Assembly (NCBI GenBank): GCA_013076295.1
Contig: RQOL01000024.1
Coordinates: 1,915,435-1,979,434 of the forward strand
Reading direction: 5' to 3'
Length of the DNA stretch: 64,000 bases
From: Sanderia malayensis
Lineage: Eukaryota; Cnidaria; Scyphozoa; Semaeostomeae; Pelagiidae
A model generated the notes under the pieces. It was not told where the DNA came from, did not search any database, and saw only the letters and a program-made list of their open reading frames with translations. Each line of letters opens with the position of its first letter. The stretch's first letter is position 1. The position numbers and the translations under genes were made by a program. Shown here in pieces: positions 1 to 10,846 of this stretch.

Positions 1-645
1 AAATCTCTCTTGACCAGCTGTGTCCCATAACTGTAATTTCACTCTGATGTTCTCTAAAATTACAACCAGAAATATTTCAATATGATTGTTTAAAAGTACG
101 AAATTAGAAAGCAACCTTTATTTATTAACATTGTTCACTGCGGCATAGGTTCGAGCCCCATGGCTCACAGCCTCGCCCCCAGGGCCTTCCTTTAACAATA
201 CAGAAAAGAAGCCATTTTGATTTGACAATCATCTGGTCTTTGTCCTGCTCTTGTTTGAGTAAATACCGTCATCCACCATCAGTTGTTTTGTTATTGTGCC
301 GAATAACATGAAGATATCATTCCCCAGACAAAAAGTGTTATTCGGCAGATCCATACCCAAAGCATAAATAGTTCAATAATTTGAGTTTAATGATAAATTT
401 GCCTATTTGCGAGAAATATCATACTTAAAACTAGGCCTCAAATACATCTCTTTTCACTTACCAGACAAATCGACGATGCGAACGTGGAAATCAACGCCAA
501 CTGTTGGATCAGAACTTTGAATAAACTGGCCTTCAGTAAATTGTCGAAGCAAGGATGACTTCCCAACTGTACTGTCTCCAATTATGATTACCCTAAACTG
601 ATAAAAATATTTTGGTCCATGTTTTTGACTCATTGCAAAAGACAT
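1..645 (-). CDS. RAB39: Rab39-type small GTPase (5' part, runs off the window)
   Basis: Rab GTPase controlling vesicle traffic; Rab39 proteins act in endosome/phagosome and autophagy routes. Two exons are visible: 462-645 (or from 633) and 1-53; the gene continues beyond base 1. The donor GTAAGT lies at 461-456 and the acceptor TTTTAG precedes base 53; joining them restores one frame. Seen motifs: P-loop GDSTVGKS, switch I DPTVGVDF, switch II WDTAGQERF. YQFRVIIIGDSTVGKS and DPTVGVDF fit Rab39/Rab42 better than Rab2 or Rab14 as I remember these families. The first in-frame ATGs are 645-643 and 633-631; the second gives a short leader before YQFR as in other Rab39 proteins. The C-terminal prenylation cysteines lie outside the window, so the subfamily call rests on the N-terminal third only. 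Confidence 0.82.
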
Positions 646-1259
646 AACATGCAAAACAATTTTAGGACACCAAATGTGAATTCATTTTAACAATCGTGGT
701 GTGATAACACAAAGACGTCTTCACAATAAGATGTGATGTTATTTCAGCCCCAAGCCCTAAAACCCCAAAACCCCAGCTGAGGAACTCTCGTACGACAATT
801 TTGCATAATTTCTAATAAAAAATTGGTGCATTTTACTAACGTAAAAATATTTTCTGCAAGTGATAACTTTCTCTGAAACAATCTCTTTCATAAGATGAAT
901 AAAATTTTTTATATATTTTTCTATTTAGATTTCAAAGAAAATCTCTAAAATCCTCTATTTAAACCCACTGCTAACTCAAGAGCAAACATATTTTGCCAAA
1001 TATTTGCAAATTTTTCATAAGCTGTTGGTTTTATTTGCTAAGCATGAACACATCTATTAAAAAACTCACATACTTTTTCATTTTAAACACAATATATATA
1101 CCAAAAAGTATATGTATAATATATAGGGTATCTTTAAATAAAATAAAAACAATTTTTGATGCACTACGAACATAGTAAGGAATATCTCAAATTAACCTGC
1201 ATTCACATCACATAACCAACAATTATTAAAAATAACACATAATAATTTAAAACATTTTG
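646..1259. other. AT-rich spacer between Rab39 and SNAP29
   Basis: No convincing coding exon was found on either strand; the 60-codon frame on the plus strand has no ATG start and is low complexity. It holds the 5' flank of Rab39 and the 3' flank of SNAP29, whose messages run in the same direction. No repeat was recognised. Confidence 0.5.
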
Positions 1260-1916
1260 TTATCGAAGTATTTTGTTAATTCTTTTACCAGAATCTTCGA
1301 CTTTTTTATCAGCCTCTGCGGCCTTGTAAGAGACGCGATCTATGATATCATCATGTCTATCCAAAGTATCTCCCATGAGCAGGGCATGTCCCTTTAGTTC
1401 TGACAACCCTGCCATCATGTTATCTAGATTTCTATCGATAATTACATCTGTGTCTCGTGAGTCTGAAAACATTTCATCAAAATTGTTGCTCGATCTTCCA
1501 CCAGGTTTCACTGTGTCATCCATTTTGCTGTCCTGCGAGGGAACTTTTTTCGAGCTGCCAGCTAACGATGGCTGTGGTGATGGCTGAACTGGTTGTACAG
1601 GTTTGCGAAAATAATTACCAATTGTACCCCAGATACTCTTTAATGATGTCAACTGTCTATTTGCTACTGCTATATCAGTGTGGATCTTGTCCAAATTAGC
1701 CTCTGTTCTGTACAACGATTCTTCTTGCCTTGCCAATTCTTCTTCGGTTTTTTCTGCAACTTGTTTCGACTCTTCAATCATTATCTGCGATCTTTTCGTA
1801 CTCTGTACCATTCTGTCTTTATAAAGACGTTTTTCTTGCTCTATTCTTGCAAGCTCCCCCGAATTAATTTCTTCAAAGTCATCGTCAAAAGGATTCCCAT
1901 CTCTTTTGGTCGCCAT
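1260..1916 (-). CDS. SNAP29: SNAP29-like Qbc-SNARE, intronless
   Basis: SNAP29 supplies two SNARE helices (Qb and Qc) to fusion complexes, notably with syntaxin-17 in autophagosome-lysosome fusion; it has no membrane anchor. The 218-residue frame starts at ATG 1916 and ends at 1260 without introns (human about 258 residues). Seen: an NPF motif at residues 8-10 followed by acidic residues (EH-domain binding type), a Qb SNARE at about 40-95, a Pro/Ser linker at about 105-150, and a Qc SNARE at about 160-217. No palmitoylated Cys cluster is present in the linker, as expected for SNAP29 rather than SNAP25. Counting heptads against SNAP25 Q53 and Q174, the Qb zero-layer position is Gln64 but the Qc position is His188 (codon CAT at 1355-1353), which is unusual. 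Identification is firm; the effect of His188 is unknown. Confidence 0.9.
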   Translation of the reverse strand: MATKRDGNPFDDDFEEINSGELARIEQEKRLYKDRMVQSTKRSQIMIEESKQVAEKTEEELARQEESLYRTEANLDKIHTDIAVANRQLTSLKSIWGTIGNYFRKPVQPVQPSPQPSLAGSSKKVPSQDSKMDDTVKPGGRSSNNFDEMFSDSRDTDVIIDRNLDNMMAGLSELKGHALLMGDTLDRHDDIIDRVSYKAAEADKKVEDSGKRINKILR

Positions 1917-2182
1917 TTTATTGTTTTGTTTCGTTTCGTTCCACCATCAAACCAAATCAAACTGTGGTGATCAATGGTGGTGATACAGAGTTATACTCTA
2001 TATAACACACACCAAATATACAGAAGGCTTCCCTGTGCTCTTCCAAGGGATAGGGGTGGCAAATGACTTTTCGGAATGCAGATAATTTTCAAAAACAAAA
2101 AATAATCAAACAAAATATCGATATTTATTATTCAGCATTAAAACATTAAAATCCCATCATAGAATGTTTTGTTATATATAAG

Positions 2183-3337
2183 TTATTTTGAGCAAACAAT
2201 GTCTTCTTTTATGATTATATTAACTTTCCCCCTTGTTCTTCCACTGTCTACCAAATCATGAGCCTCCTTCATTTGATCTAATCTATAATTACTGTCAATA
2301 ACTGGACGTATTTTCCCAGCATCAACTAATCTTGCTGTGTTTTCTAAAAATCTCATGTCAGGCATGCCAACAATCGGACTGAACTTGATTCCATGTGATT
2401 TTCTTGCATCTGATTTCATTGTATTTAGCCATGAGATGAATTGCATGGTGCCTCTAAATACCCCTGACTTATCTGTATTGCCAATCCAAGGCAAATTAAG
2501 GGTCAAATAACGGCCCCCTTCTTTGAGAACCCCATATCCAGCTTTGCGGTCAGCATCTGCCATGTTGACACAATCAAGGTAAATATCAAAATCATTTAGA
2601 ATATCTTTGAAATTATCCTTTTTATAATTGATGACTGTATCTGCTCCAAGTTGGCTGCAAATTTCGACATTTTTATCACTGCATGTCACAGCTATCTCTT
2701 CTGCCCCACTCAACTTCAATAGCTGGATAAAAAACGTACCAACACCCCCAGAACCCCCATTTATAAAGACTCTTTTCCCAGTGAAGTCACCATTTTTTGC
2801 ACCTGAACTCTTGACAACTGCTGCAACTGTGACAACGACTTTGGGAAATGTTCCTGCTACATGAAGGGGTATGGAAGTGGGGGCAGGTGTAATGCAACCT
2901 TGATCAATGCAAATAAATTCAGCCCAACTTCTCCCTGCTGGGGCAAAACCCCACACTTTGTCCCCAACCTTGTATTTAGCATTCTGTCCTGTCTCCACAA
3001 CTTCACCCGCAAATTCGCACCCAGGGCAGATAGGAAAATCGAACCTTTCTCTGGTCAATAACTCAAATAATCTTTTACCAGACCCAGTTCTTTGTTGACA
3101 GTCAAGAGGGTTGACAGATGATCCGTATATCTCCACCAATACTTGCTTCTTCTTTGGTTTTGCGACTTCATATGATGACGAATACTCCAGAACATCGCTT
3201 CCTCCAAATGCATTCTGCACTATTGCATTACATGTTGTTGACTTGTATAAAAATGTTGTTATTCTCCAGCCTTGTTGACAATTTCTTGTCAAGATTGTTG
3301 AAGAAGGAATCAGTCTCTTTATCATCCGAGAAAACAT
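2183..3337 (-). CDS. RTN4IP1: RTN4IP1-like mitochondrial quinone oxidoreductase, intronless
   Basis: RTN4IP1 (NIMP, OPA10) is a mitochondrial NAD(P)H-binding medium-chain reductase linked to coenzyme Q biosynthesis and respiratory function. The 384-residue frame (human 396) begins at ATG 3337 with a basic, Arg/Lys/Ser/Thr-rich N-terminus that suits a mitochondrial presequence. Seen: GroES-like fold with SSVNPLDCQQRTG at about residue 73, CPGCEFAGEVVETGQNAKY at about 105, and the dinucleotide-binding loop GGSGGVGTFFIQLLK at about 195. No zinc-ligand cysteine set is evident, as in the quinone-oxidoreductase branch. A polyadenylation-type AATAAA follows on the minus strand near 2130. It is a single exon although neighbours downstream have 8-17 exons; the frame is intact, so a decayed retrocopy is unlikely. 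Confidence 0.92.
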   Translation of the reverse strand: MFSRMIKRLIPSSTILTRNCQQGWRITTFLYKSTTCNAIVQNAFGGSDVLEYSSSYEVAKPKKKQVLVEIYGSSVNPLDCQQRTGSGKRLFELLTRERFDFPICPGCEFAGEVVETGQNAKYKVGDKVWGFAPAGRSWAEFICIDQGCITPAPTSIPLHVAGTFPKVVVTVAAVVKSSGAKNGDFTGKRVFINGGSGGVGTFFIQLLKLSGAEEIAVTCSDKNVEICSQLGADTVINYKKDNFKDILNDFDIYLDCVNMADADRKAGYGVLKEGGRYLTLNLPWIGNTDKSGVFRGTMQFISWLNTMKSDARKSHGIKFSPIVGMPDMRFLENTARLVDAGKIRPVIDSNYRLDQMKEAHDLVDSGRTRGKVNIIIKEDIVCSK

Positions 3338-3929
3338 CTTTATAATTTTGCGTTTTTCAAATTGTCTTTAATTTGTGTCCTTTAATTAAAAAAAATATTT
3401 AAACATTAAAACGTTAACGAATATGAAAGCTCAGAATATTCATTTGACATGTTTTACATATAACCAAAATGTTGTTACAACGACCTTTGCTACGATAAGA
3501 TGGCCTTTCAAAGGTTGAGTCAAAATCGTCACAACAAAAGGCCTTACTTGAAATGAAAGCACGTGGCACCCAAGTCCACAGAGCTTTGTGCATATAATTC
3601 CACTTGAGAAAGTCAATTACTGCAAGAAACCAAGCTCAACTAATTTATCGATAGTTTATATTTTGTCTTTTCAACTCACGAGCATTGCATCAACCGCTCA
3701 TGTTTGAGAAAAGGGTAAACAAAGAAAGAGCTCATTTAGTTAATTCAATCAACGCCGCAACAGGGCTGCCACATTAACATTTTGGTTCGATCCCAAATTA
3801 ATGGCATATAGTATAATAATCGGACCCTAAGATCCAATTCTCCAATAAAATTGAAAATAACAAAATTTGATCTGATATGACTATATTCTAAATATAGTCA
3901 TAATAAAATTTAAAATAACTCTTATAAGT
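3338..3929. other. Spacer between RTN4IP1 and oxidase copy A
   Basis: Carries the 5' flank of RTN4IP1 and the 3' flank of oxidase A, both on the minus strand. A short tract near 3772-3782 (GGTTCGATCCC) resembles a tRNA B-box, but no matching A-box or cloverleaf was found. No coding exon was seen. Confidence 0.4.
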
Positions 3930-6750
3930 CTACAATTTTGATTTGACGTGACTTTTTTCGTCTTCATTTTCAAAATTTCTGAAACATTCTTTCACCAACT
4001 GGACTGCCTCCTGCGCAGTTCCCCATGAAAAAGTGATGCCAGATGGTCCATGTCCATAATTATGAACAACCTTTGAAAAGAAAACAAATGTGCTACAAAA
4101 AATGACTAAGTATTTGAGAATGAATGTGATCTGGTAAAGCTGACCTTTAGTTTTTTAGTTTTGCCTTCCTTTTCTTTGTCACTGGCAGAAAAACTCATAT
4201 CTTCTATTTCAAGCCTCAGTGTCTTTCGAATAGGTCGAAATCCAACCCAATCTTGCTTAACTTTCGCATGCTTCAATAAAAAAATTGTAAAAAAAAAACG
4301 ATAAAAATCTTTTCCTTTGAGTTCCTTCGACAACAATTATCAACATCAGATATAGCTGGCCAAATATTTGTATTTTCCTTCAAGCTTCATGTCATTAAGA
4401 TTCGACGCTACCTTCAAGGATGGTTCAAAATTGATCGCATTATTAAGAATAATTTCTTTGTCCTTTTCAGTTATTTCAGAATTATCGTATTCATATGTTC
4501 CTCCTACAACCATATCACCAACACTGCAACAGAAAGATATCAAAGTCATTATGCTTTCAAGATAATGGCAAGCTTGAATCTCAATCAAAAGAAAGGTAGG
4601 ATGTATAAGATATATTAAATGTGCATGCGTATTACGGATATCTTACTTTGGGTACATGTAGATGGGATAAGAACCACCAGTCTTAACCACGTGGTAAAAA
4701 TGTCGAATCCACGGGGCTTCCACCTGTTTAGAAATCAAAAACAAATTGAAAATTCAAAAATGCAAAATAAAATACCGATGCTAATCAAGTAGACACAAAT
4801 GAGGTCAAATGAAAATAAATCAATAGCAAACTTACACGCATGACTTGACCTCTCATTGGTATAACCTCGGTATCATCACACAACTCGCGCGAGCCCAGCC
4901 CAGTACAATTCACAACGACATCGAAATTTGAAAGCTATGATGAAGAATCTTTCAAATATAAATATTATCACAAATAGTAACATTTCTGAAAGTTTTTCAG
5001 CAAGTGAAAACATATTTCACCTACTTCTTCGAAGGAATGAATTTTCTTTTTGACAACTTTACCGCCTTTGTCTTGAAAGCTATCGCAAATAGTACCTACT
5101 TCAGACTTTTTCCAACTAATCAAAATATTGTATTATTCTAATCCGAGTGGTCAGATAGAACGTAGGTTAGTAAACGTATATGTTAATAGTTCAAACAATT
5201 TACCCTTTCAAAAGCCAGGGAAGATATTTTCTAGATTCACACATCACTGTTGTGCCGAAAATTCCAGACCTTAGCAAGAATGAGAACTTGTAAAATAAAA
5301 TAATTAACATGCCACGCACATGAAATAATATAATGGCATTTATCAGTTCAGAATACAAAGTTGACTATAATGATGGTTGGATACAGATATAGAGTTATTT
5401 TCGCTCTTACTTTGGTGACGAAATATAATTGTTGTCTCTCATCCATCCTGTCGTGTTTTTTTATGAACTTTGACGATTATGCAGATTCTTATGTGGGCAT
5501 TAGGGTAGGGCATATATTCACATGTGCGCACGCTTGCTTAAAAAGACACTAAGCACAATGCTATTCTTGAGCAAAATCTCCAAGACGGATAAGGGCGTGG
5601 CAAATAAAAATTCACCATTGAACAAGAGTGAAGTACCTAAAATTTCCCTTCGTCACTACCCAATTCCTTGGGCATGACCCGCCCCTGAATGAAATGCATC
5701 AAAAAATAAAACAGTGATTCAGTGATCGCAAACTCCAAAATATTCCGCTGGTCCATTATTCCGTTCTGGCAGTCGACGTTCCAACATTTCACGCAGCCTG
5801 CTTGAAATGTGACACTTATAACGTGGAACTGATAAATCTGGATTGATGAAGGGATAATGGAAAGGTAAATATCAAAGAGACTTACTTAACAATTGTTGGA
5901 TCGAATCTTTTTAACTCTTCTTCATTCAAAAGTCTTCCATCTGGTAAAAGTTGGCCCCACAAATTCAACTGAAATAATATTCTTTATTTATATTGATTCA
6001 AAATCACAAATAAGATACATGATGATAACCTAATGATAACCTTCATGGTCCAACCTTGTCAATTTTATGATCAAAAAGTTGGTAGCCAGATATCCTACTA
6101 ATACCAGCTTCATTTGAATAATCACATTTCAAAATGTCATTATACCACTTTGCTGATACAGTAAACCATTTCCTACAATGCAGAAAACTTGTAAATGCAT
6201 TCAACAAAATAAAACGACAAGATATCCCTGCTGACAAAGATCCTAATCAGTGAGTATTGAGACAAAGACGCTATTTTAGTTTCTACTTGTGTGGGATCTT
6301 TAATCTTTCGTTTCCATATGTTGTTGGGGGTCGCGCTGAAATTCATTCAGGCAAAAATTGAAACAGCGCACAATACTTTTAATTCGGCTTTTTGTATGAC
6401 ATCAATGCGCTCTGACCTGACTTGCACACGAACGTGAACCAAATTACAATGCAATAGAATAGCAATGATAAATAAAATGATTACAGTGTCCCCAGGACAA
6501 GATTCGCAGGACAACATTCAGATTCGACCAAAGTCAAATTTCAAACGATGATTAATTTGTTGCTTAACCAAACTCCTTAATCCTTCAGCCGAATTTCAAA
6601 AACCCCGAAGCAGCATCCATGCGCTTGTTTAGTATTTGGGCTAAACTGTTCAGCTATCAACGTAACATCGTAATGTTCATCTGCAAGTTTTAGAGAATAC
6701 GCTGTTGATAAACCTACAGCACCGGCACCTAACACTGCAATGCTCGCCAT
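3930..6750 (-). pseudogene. D-amino-acid/D-aspartate oxidase family, copy A; exon 1 broken
   Basis: FAD-dependent peroxisomal oxidase family that deaminates D-amino acids. Ten exons on the minus strand: 6563-6750, 6055-6172, 5886-5968, 5204-5269, 5025-5115, 4836-4934, 4647-4723, 4412-4523, 4145-4270, 3930-4070; every junction from exon 2 onward keeps frame. Seen: FAD motif [59 protein letters not shown], and a C-terminal SKL (PTS1). Exon 1 is open for 57 codons only: the stretch equivalent to DIAAGIW of copy B reads DAASGF in a shifted frame, an in-frame TAA follows at 6579-6577, and the expected donor is AAG|CAACAA. A transposon TIR begins about 20 bases upstream of the ATG. Most likely a recently inactivated paralogue; a sequence error in exon 1 is the alternative. 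Confidence 0.72.
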
Positions 6751-6865
6751 TTCTTTTTTCTCGCCGTTCGAAACTTGGTTGAATATTCGTCTAGACGCAG
6801 GTTCACATTCGACGCAGATTCGACGCAGATTCACTTTAGATGCCTTTTACTACGAAGAAGTAGAA

Positions 6866-8380
6866 AATACACCAGCAATGTTGCATATTATAGGCATCAG
6901 CATTAGCATGTGCATCATTTGAGCAAAAAACCCAGTTTCTATCTCTTACAGGGGGCCCGAGAAAACTCCGGATAGGAGCACCCCCATTTGAGGAAGTGAA
7001 GACTTTAGAAGTCTCGCACAGTTTCAAGTATCCCGTACGGGATTAAAACTTCAAAATACACCAGCAATGTTGCATATTATAGGCATCACCATTACCATGG
7101 GCATCATTTGAGCAAAAAACCAGGTTTCTATCTCTTACAGGGGGCCCGAGAAAACTCCGGATAGGCGTACCCCCATTTGAGGAAATCAAGACTTTACGAG
7201 TCTCGCACAGTTTCAAGTATCCCGTACGGGATTAAAACCTCAAAATACACCAGCAATGTTGCACCAGCACGTAAAACCTTTGAATTGTTAAATCATTGGC
7301 TAAGAAATCAGTGATTATTTATTCCACCGCGAGTGACTTATTTATTCGACTTTGACATTCAAATTTTATGTTTAACTGGCCTTCCGAGATATATAATTTT
7401 CAAAGCAAGTATTGCGATAAATAAACAACGAGAGGTTTTGTAGTCCACAACAAATAGCAGCGGAAATTAATTGTAAAGTAAACACGCGAACACGATCGCG
7501 AATTTCCATTCCGAAAAAAACTGATGCTGTTCATGCTGAGCCACTGTCAGTAAAATGATAAATGTCATTGTTTTCAAAGCCCAGGTTCTGGGTCGGGGCT
7601 CGGCTGAGGTCCTACCTCGGGTTATACTCCGCAGTGTTAGTTCTAAAAAACATTCCTGATGTCAAATGGGGGTGCTCCTATCCGGAGTTTTCTGGGCCCC
7701 CCTGTAAGAGATAGAAACTCAGTTTTTTGCTCAAATGATGCACATGGTAATGCTGATGCCTATAATATGCAACATTGCTGGTGTATTTTAAAGTTTTAAT
7801 CCCGTACGGGATACTTGAAACTGTGCGAGACTCAAAAAAGTCTTCACTTCCTCAAATGGGGGTACGCCTATCCGGAGTTTTCTGGGGCCCCCTGTAAGAG
7901 ATAGAAACCTGGTTTTTTGCTCAAATGATGCCCATGGTAATGCTGATGCCTATAATATGCAACATTGCTGGTGTATTTTAAAGTTTTAATCCCGTACGGG
8001 ATACTTGAAACTGTGCGAGACTCAAAAAAGTCTTCACTTCCTCAAATGGGGGTACGCCTATCCGGAGTTTTCTGGGGCCCCCTGTAAGAGATAGAAACCT
8101 GGTTTTTTGCTCAAATGATGCCCATGGTAATGGTGATGCCTATAATATGCAACATTGCTGGTGTATTTTGAAGTTTTAATCCCGTACGTACGGGATACTT
8201 GAAACTGTGCGAGACTCGTAAAGTCTTCACTTCCTCAAATGGGGGTGCTCCTATCCGGAGTTTTCTCGGGCCCCCTGTAAGAGATAGAAACTCGGTTTTT
8301 TGCTCAAATGATGCCCATGCTAATGCTGATGCCTATAATATGCAACATTGCTGGTGTATTTTCTACTTCTTCGTAGTAAA
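6866..8380. repeat. 189-bp tandem units in inverted arms of the foldback
   Basis: The phrase ACCAGCAATGTTGC recurs at 6871, 7060 and 7249 in one orientation (period exactly 189 bp). Its complement recurs near 7780, 7970, 8158 and 8350 in the opposite orientation. Each unit carries CCCGTACGGGAT, GAAAACTCCGGATAG and a GGGGGCCC-type block. The left arm has two full units plus a partial; the right arm has about four. Copies differ by scattered substitutions and one has a duplicated GTAC. The region 7260-7660 between arms is unique and AT-rich. Confidence 0.85.
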
Positions 8381-8622
8381 AGGCATCTAAAGTGAATCTG
8401 CGTCGAATCTGCGTCGAATGTGAACCTGCGTCTAGACCATAGAGATAGGATATAAGATAATCTAGAGTGCGAACGAGGCTCACCCTCCAGACGCCATCTC
8501 ACCCTCCAATGGCGGCCATTTTTTTACCACTTGATACATCGAAACCCTGTGACTGTGCACTAGACTTGTTGCACGAGTCTCGATTGAGTGCAAGCACATC
8601 GAGACTCGTTTTCTAACAGTAA

Positions 8623-9705
8623 AGGCGGATTTACACGGTACAAGTTGGCTACAAGTTTTTTCGATATTGGACTGCAAACTTGAACTTGTATCGTGTAAAT
8701 GCTCTAAAATTCTGTTCACGCCTGTTGTTTTGATTGACGTTAATCCTCCATCACAGTCGAAAAATTTCTGACTCGATGTCAAAAAGTTTTTCAGTTCACA
8801 CCATTTTTTCAAAGAAGCCGCAAATCGCTACTTCATGTAAGGTTTGTTTTGATTCGGAAACTACAGATTTTGCAAATGAAAACTTAATTTTCGCAGCAAA
8901 ATGGTTTTGTAAACGGCTAAAAGTTTATCTCGCGTGCGTCAACTTAAATTATCAGATTTATGAAGGAATTTATGACAAAATGTTAGCACCATAATTAATT
9001 AAATGCTCAAAACAAGCAACAACATTGCCCCATGCCATGAAACGCGTTCTGGGCCATAAAGATGGTTTGCAAATGTCTCTCAAACTGTTTCTACAGTCAC
9101 ATGCCTCCTGTTGTCCTTCAAATTTCGAATGGCCATGCCAAAAACATGTTAGAAATGGATAAACGATAATTTGTCCAAAAGCATATTAGGCCCACCGCAA
9201 TACATACAAGCAGCACCATAATCAGCAATAAAAATGCAAATAATATTGTAATAAGCCTTTTGATGGATAATGATCATTTTCATTATTTTATCATACCATA
9301 ATTAGTAGTTGCGTATTTCGAATATTTAATTAATTACTGGTGCTAAAATTCTGTCATAAATTTCTTCATAAATCTGATAATTTAAGTTGACGCACGCGAG
9401 ATAAACTTTTAGCCGTTTACAAAACCATTTTGCTGCGAAAATTGAGTTTTCCTTCTCAAAATCTGCAATTCCCGAATCAAAACAAACCTTACATGAAGTA
9501 GCGATTTGCGGCTTCTTTGAAAAAATGGTGTGAACTGAAAACTTTTTGACATCGAGTCAGAAATTTTTCGACTGTGATGGAGGATTAACGTCAATCAAAA
9601 CAACAGGCGTGAACAGAATTTTAGGGCATTTACACGATACAAGTTCAAGTTTGCAGTCCAATATCGAAAAAACTTGTAGCCAACTTGTACCGTGTAAATC
9701 CGCCT
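8623..9705. mobile_element. Foldback MITE with 3-bp TAA duplication (PIF/Harbinger-like)
   Basis: Arms of roughly 370 bp (8623-8995 and 9335-9705) are near-perfect inverted copies, beginning AGGCGGATTTACACGGTACA. Both sides carry TAA (8620-8622 and 9706-9708). A three-base TAA/TWA duplication is typical of PIF/Harbinger elements; that assignment is inference. The middle (about 8996-9330) is unique and noncoding. Frames in the arms are mirror images of each other and not genes. Confidence 0.8.
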
Positions 9706-9708
9706 TAA

Positions 9709-10842
9709 GAAAAGTGGGCAAATTTGGAAGCTTCGTTCCGAAAAATTCTGGTCTGTAAAATACCTTAACCGTAACAAAGAAATTTGTCGCCGACCGGGCA
9801 GAGCGGCGCGCTGTTTTTGTTTTATTGTTGTACTACTCTTTGCAGCAAGTCATTGGTTAAAAACATGAACACATAATGGTTATTTAAATCCACAGAGGCG
9901 CATTCATATTATTCTTGGTAAGTTTATTGTCTTACTTTGTGCATGCAGTAATTTAGGTACCTACTCAAAATCACACTAAAAATAGGCCAATTGCGAAAAC
10001 AATAATGTCATGTCGAGCTCAATATTTTGCACAAATTGTTCTACAATCAAAGATAAATTAGAAAACTGTAAGTTTCAATGAGTAAAATTACAATTAAGTT
10101 TTAAAAATTTCAGCCACAGCTTTTTTGCCTTCAAATTCGTTGTCAACGAGAGGAGTGAAAACAACAAAATTCGATATTTTTGTTTATTAATGTTTTTGAA
10201 TTTTCTTAGGTGAATTTGCATTCAAATGAATGAAGCAAAGACCAAGTGGAGACAAGTTAGTTAAATTTTGGACAGTATTTATTATTTACTTACAACAAAG
10301 ACTTTAGTTTAATAAGAAGAGAAACAATAAAAACGATTTTTCGCAAAGTCCTTCCAGTAAAGTTGTATTATACTTTGTATTCACTTGTGGCATAGCTTTA
10401 GATCATGTAATTTGGTAGAACTTTTATCAAAATTGCAATTTGATTACGTGATTACGTTCACTTACGTTGTTTATTTATTACACAGCCTCTTTTTATTCAA
10501 CTTTTTGTAACATAAATATTCAAAGTTACAAAATTGTAGCGGTCGCTTTGTTTCATTATTTCGAAAATTCCCGGCTTTTAATTCTCAGTGATGAAACTGT
10601 GGAAAATCCAGAATTCAGAACAAAATAAAAATTTGCAATGTTGACCAATCAGAATGCCGGTTATCAAATCCCTGCAATTTGATTGGCTCCGCCAACTTCT
10701 TGGCGGAGCAGCCCACTTTTTTAACTGTTAGTAAATAAGTCCCTGTACGGAGTTGTCCAACGAACGTATCACAGGGACGCAATGCAGTGAGTCTAACTGT
10801 GCACAGGGACGCAAGATTTTCAAAGTGTTTGAGCACAGGGAT
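9709..10842. other. Residual transposon sequence with a MULE-like terminus
   Basis: AT-rich sequence belonging to layer 2 or to older insertions. At 10773-10795 it holds CACAGGGACGCAATGCAG followed by TGAGTCTA. This is the same kind of end as the 9-bp-duplication elements at 10843-15844 and 14548-15776, and it is shared with 49259-49282 upstream of JAGN1. The matching left end was not found. No gene seen. Confidence 0.4.
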
Positions 10843-10846
10843 TAGT

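Noticed and set aside
993..1175. Plus-strand 60-codon frame upstream of SNAP29
   Set aside because: No ATG start, low-complexity AT-rich codons, no splice support.
6173..6242. Minus-strand stretch reading SLSAGISCRFILLNAF, resembling the AAGIWEPF segment missing from oxidase copy A
   Set aside because: The true counterpart (DAASGF, frame-shifted) lies in exon 1 at about 6610-6595, and exon lengths and phases match copy B without this stretch. It also contains the polypyrimidine tract and acceptor of exon 2.
8199..8390. Mirror-image frames (6836-7027 and 8199-8390) of nearly the same 63 residues
   Set aside because: They are the two inverted arms of the foldback repeat; no start codon, no known domain, and a by-product of repeat structure.
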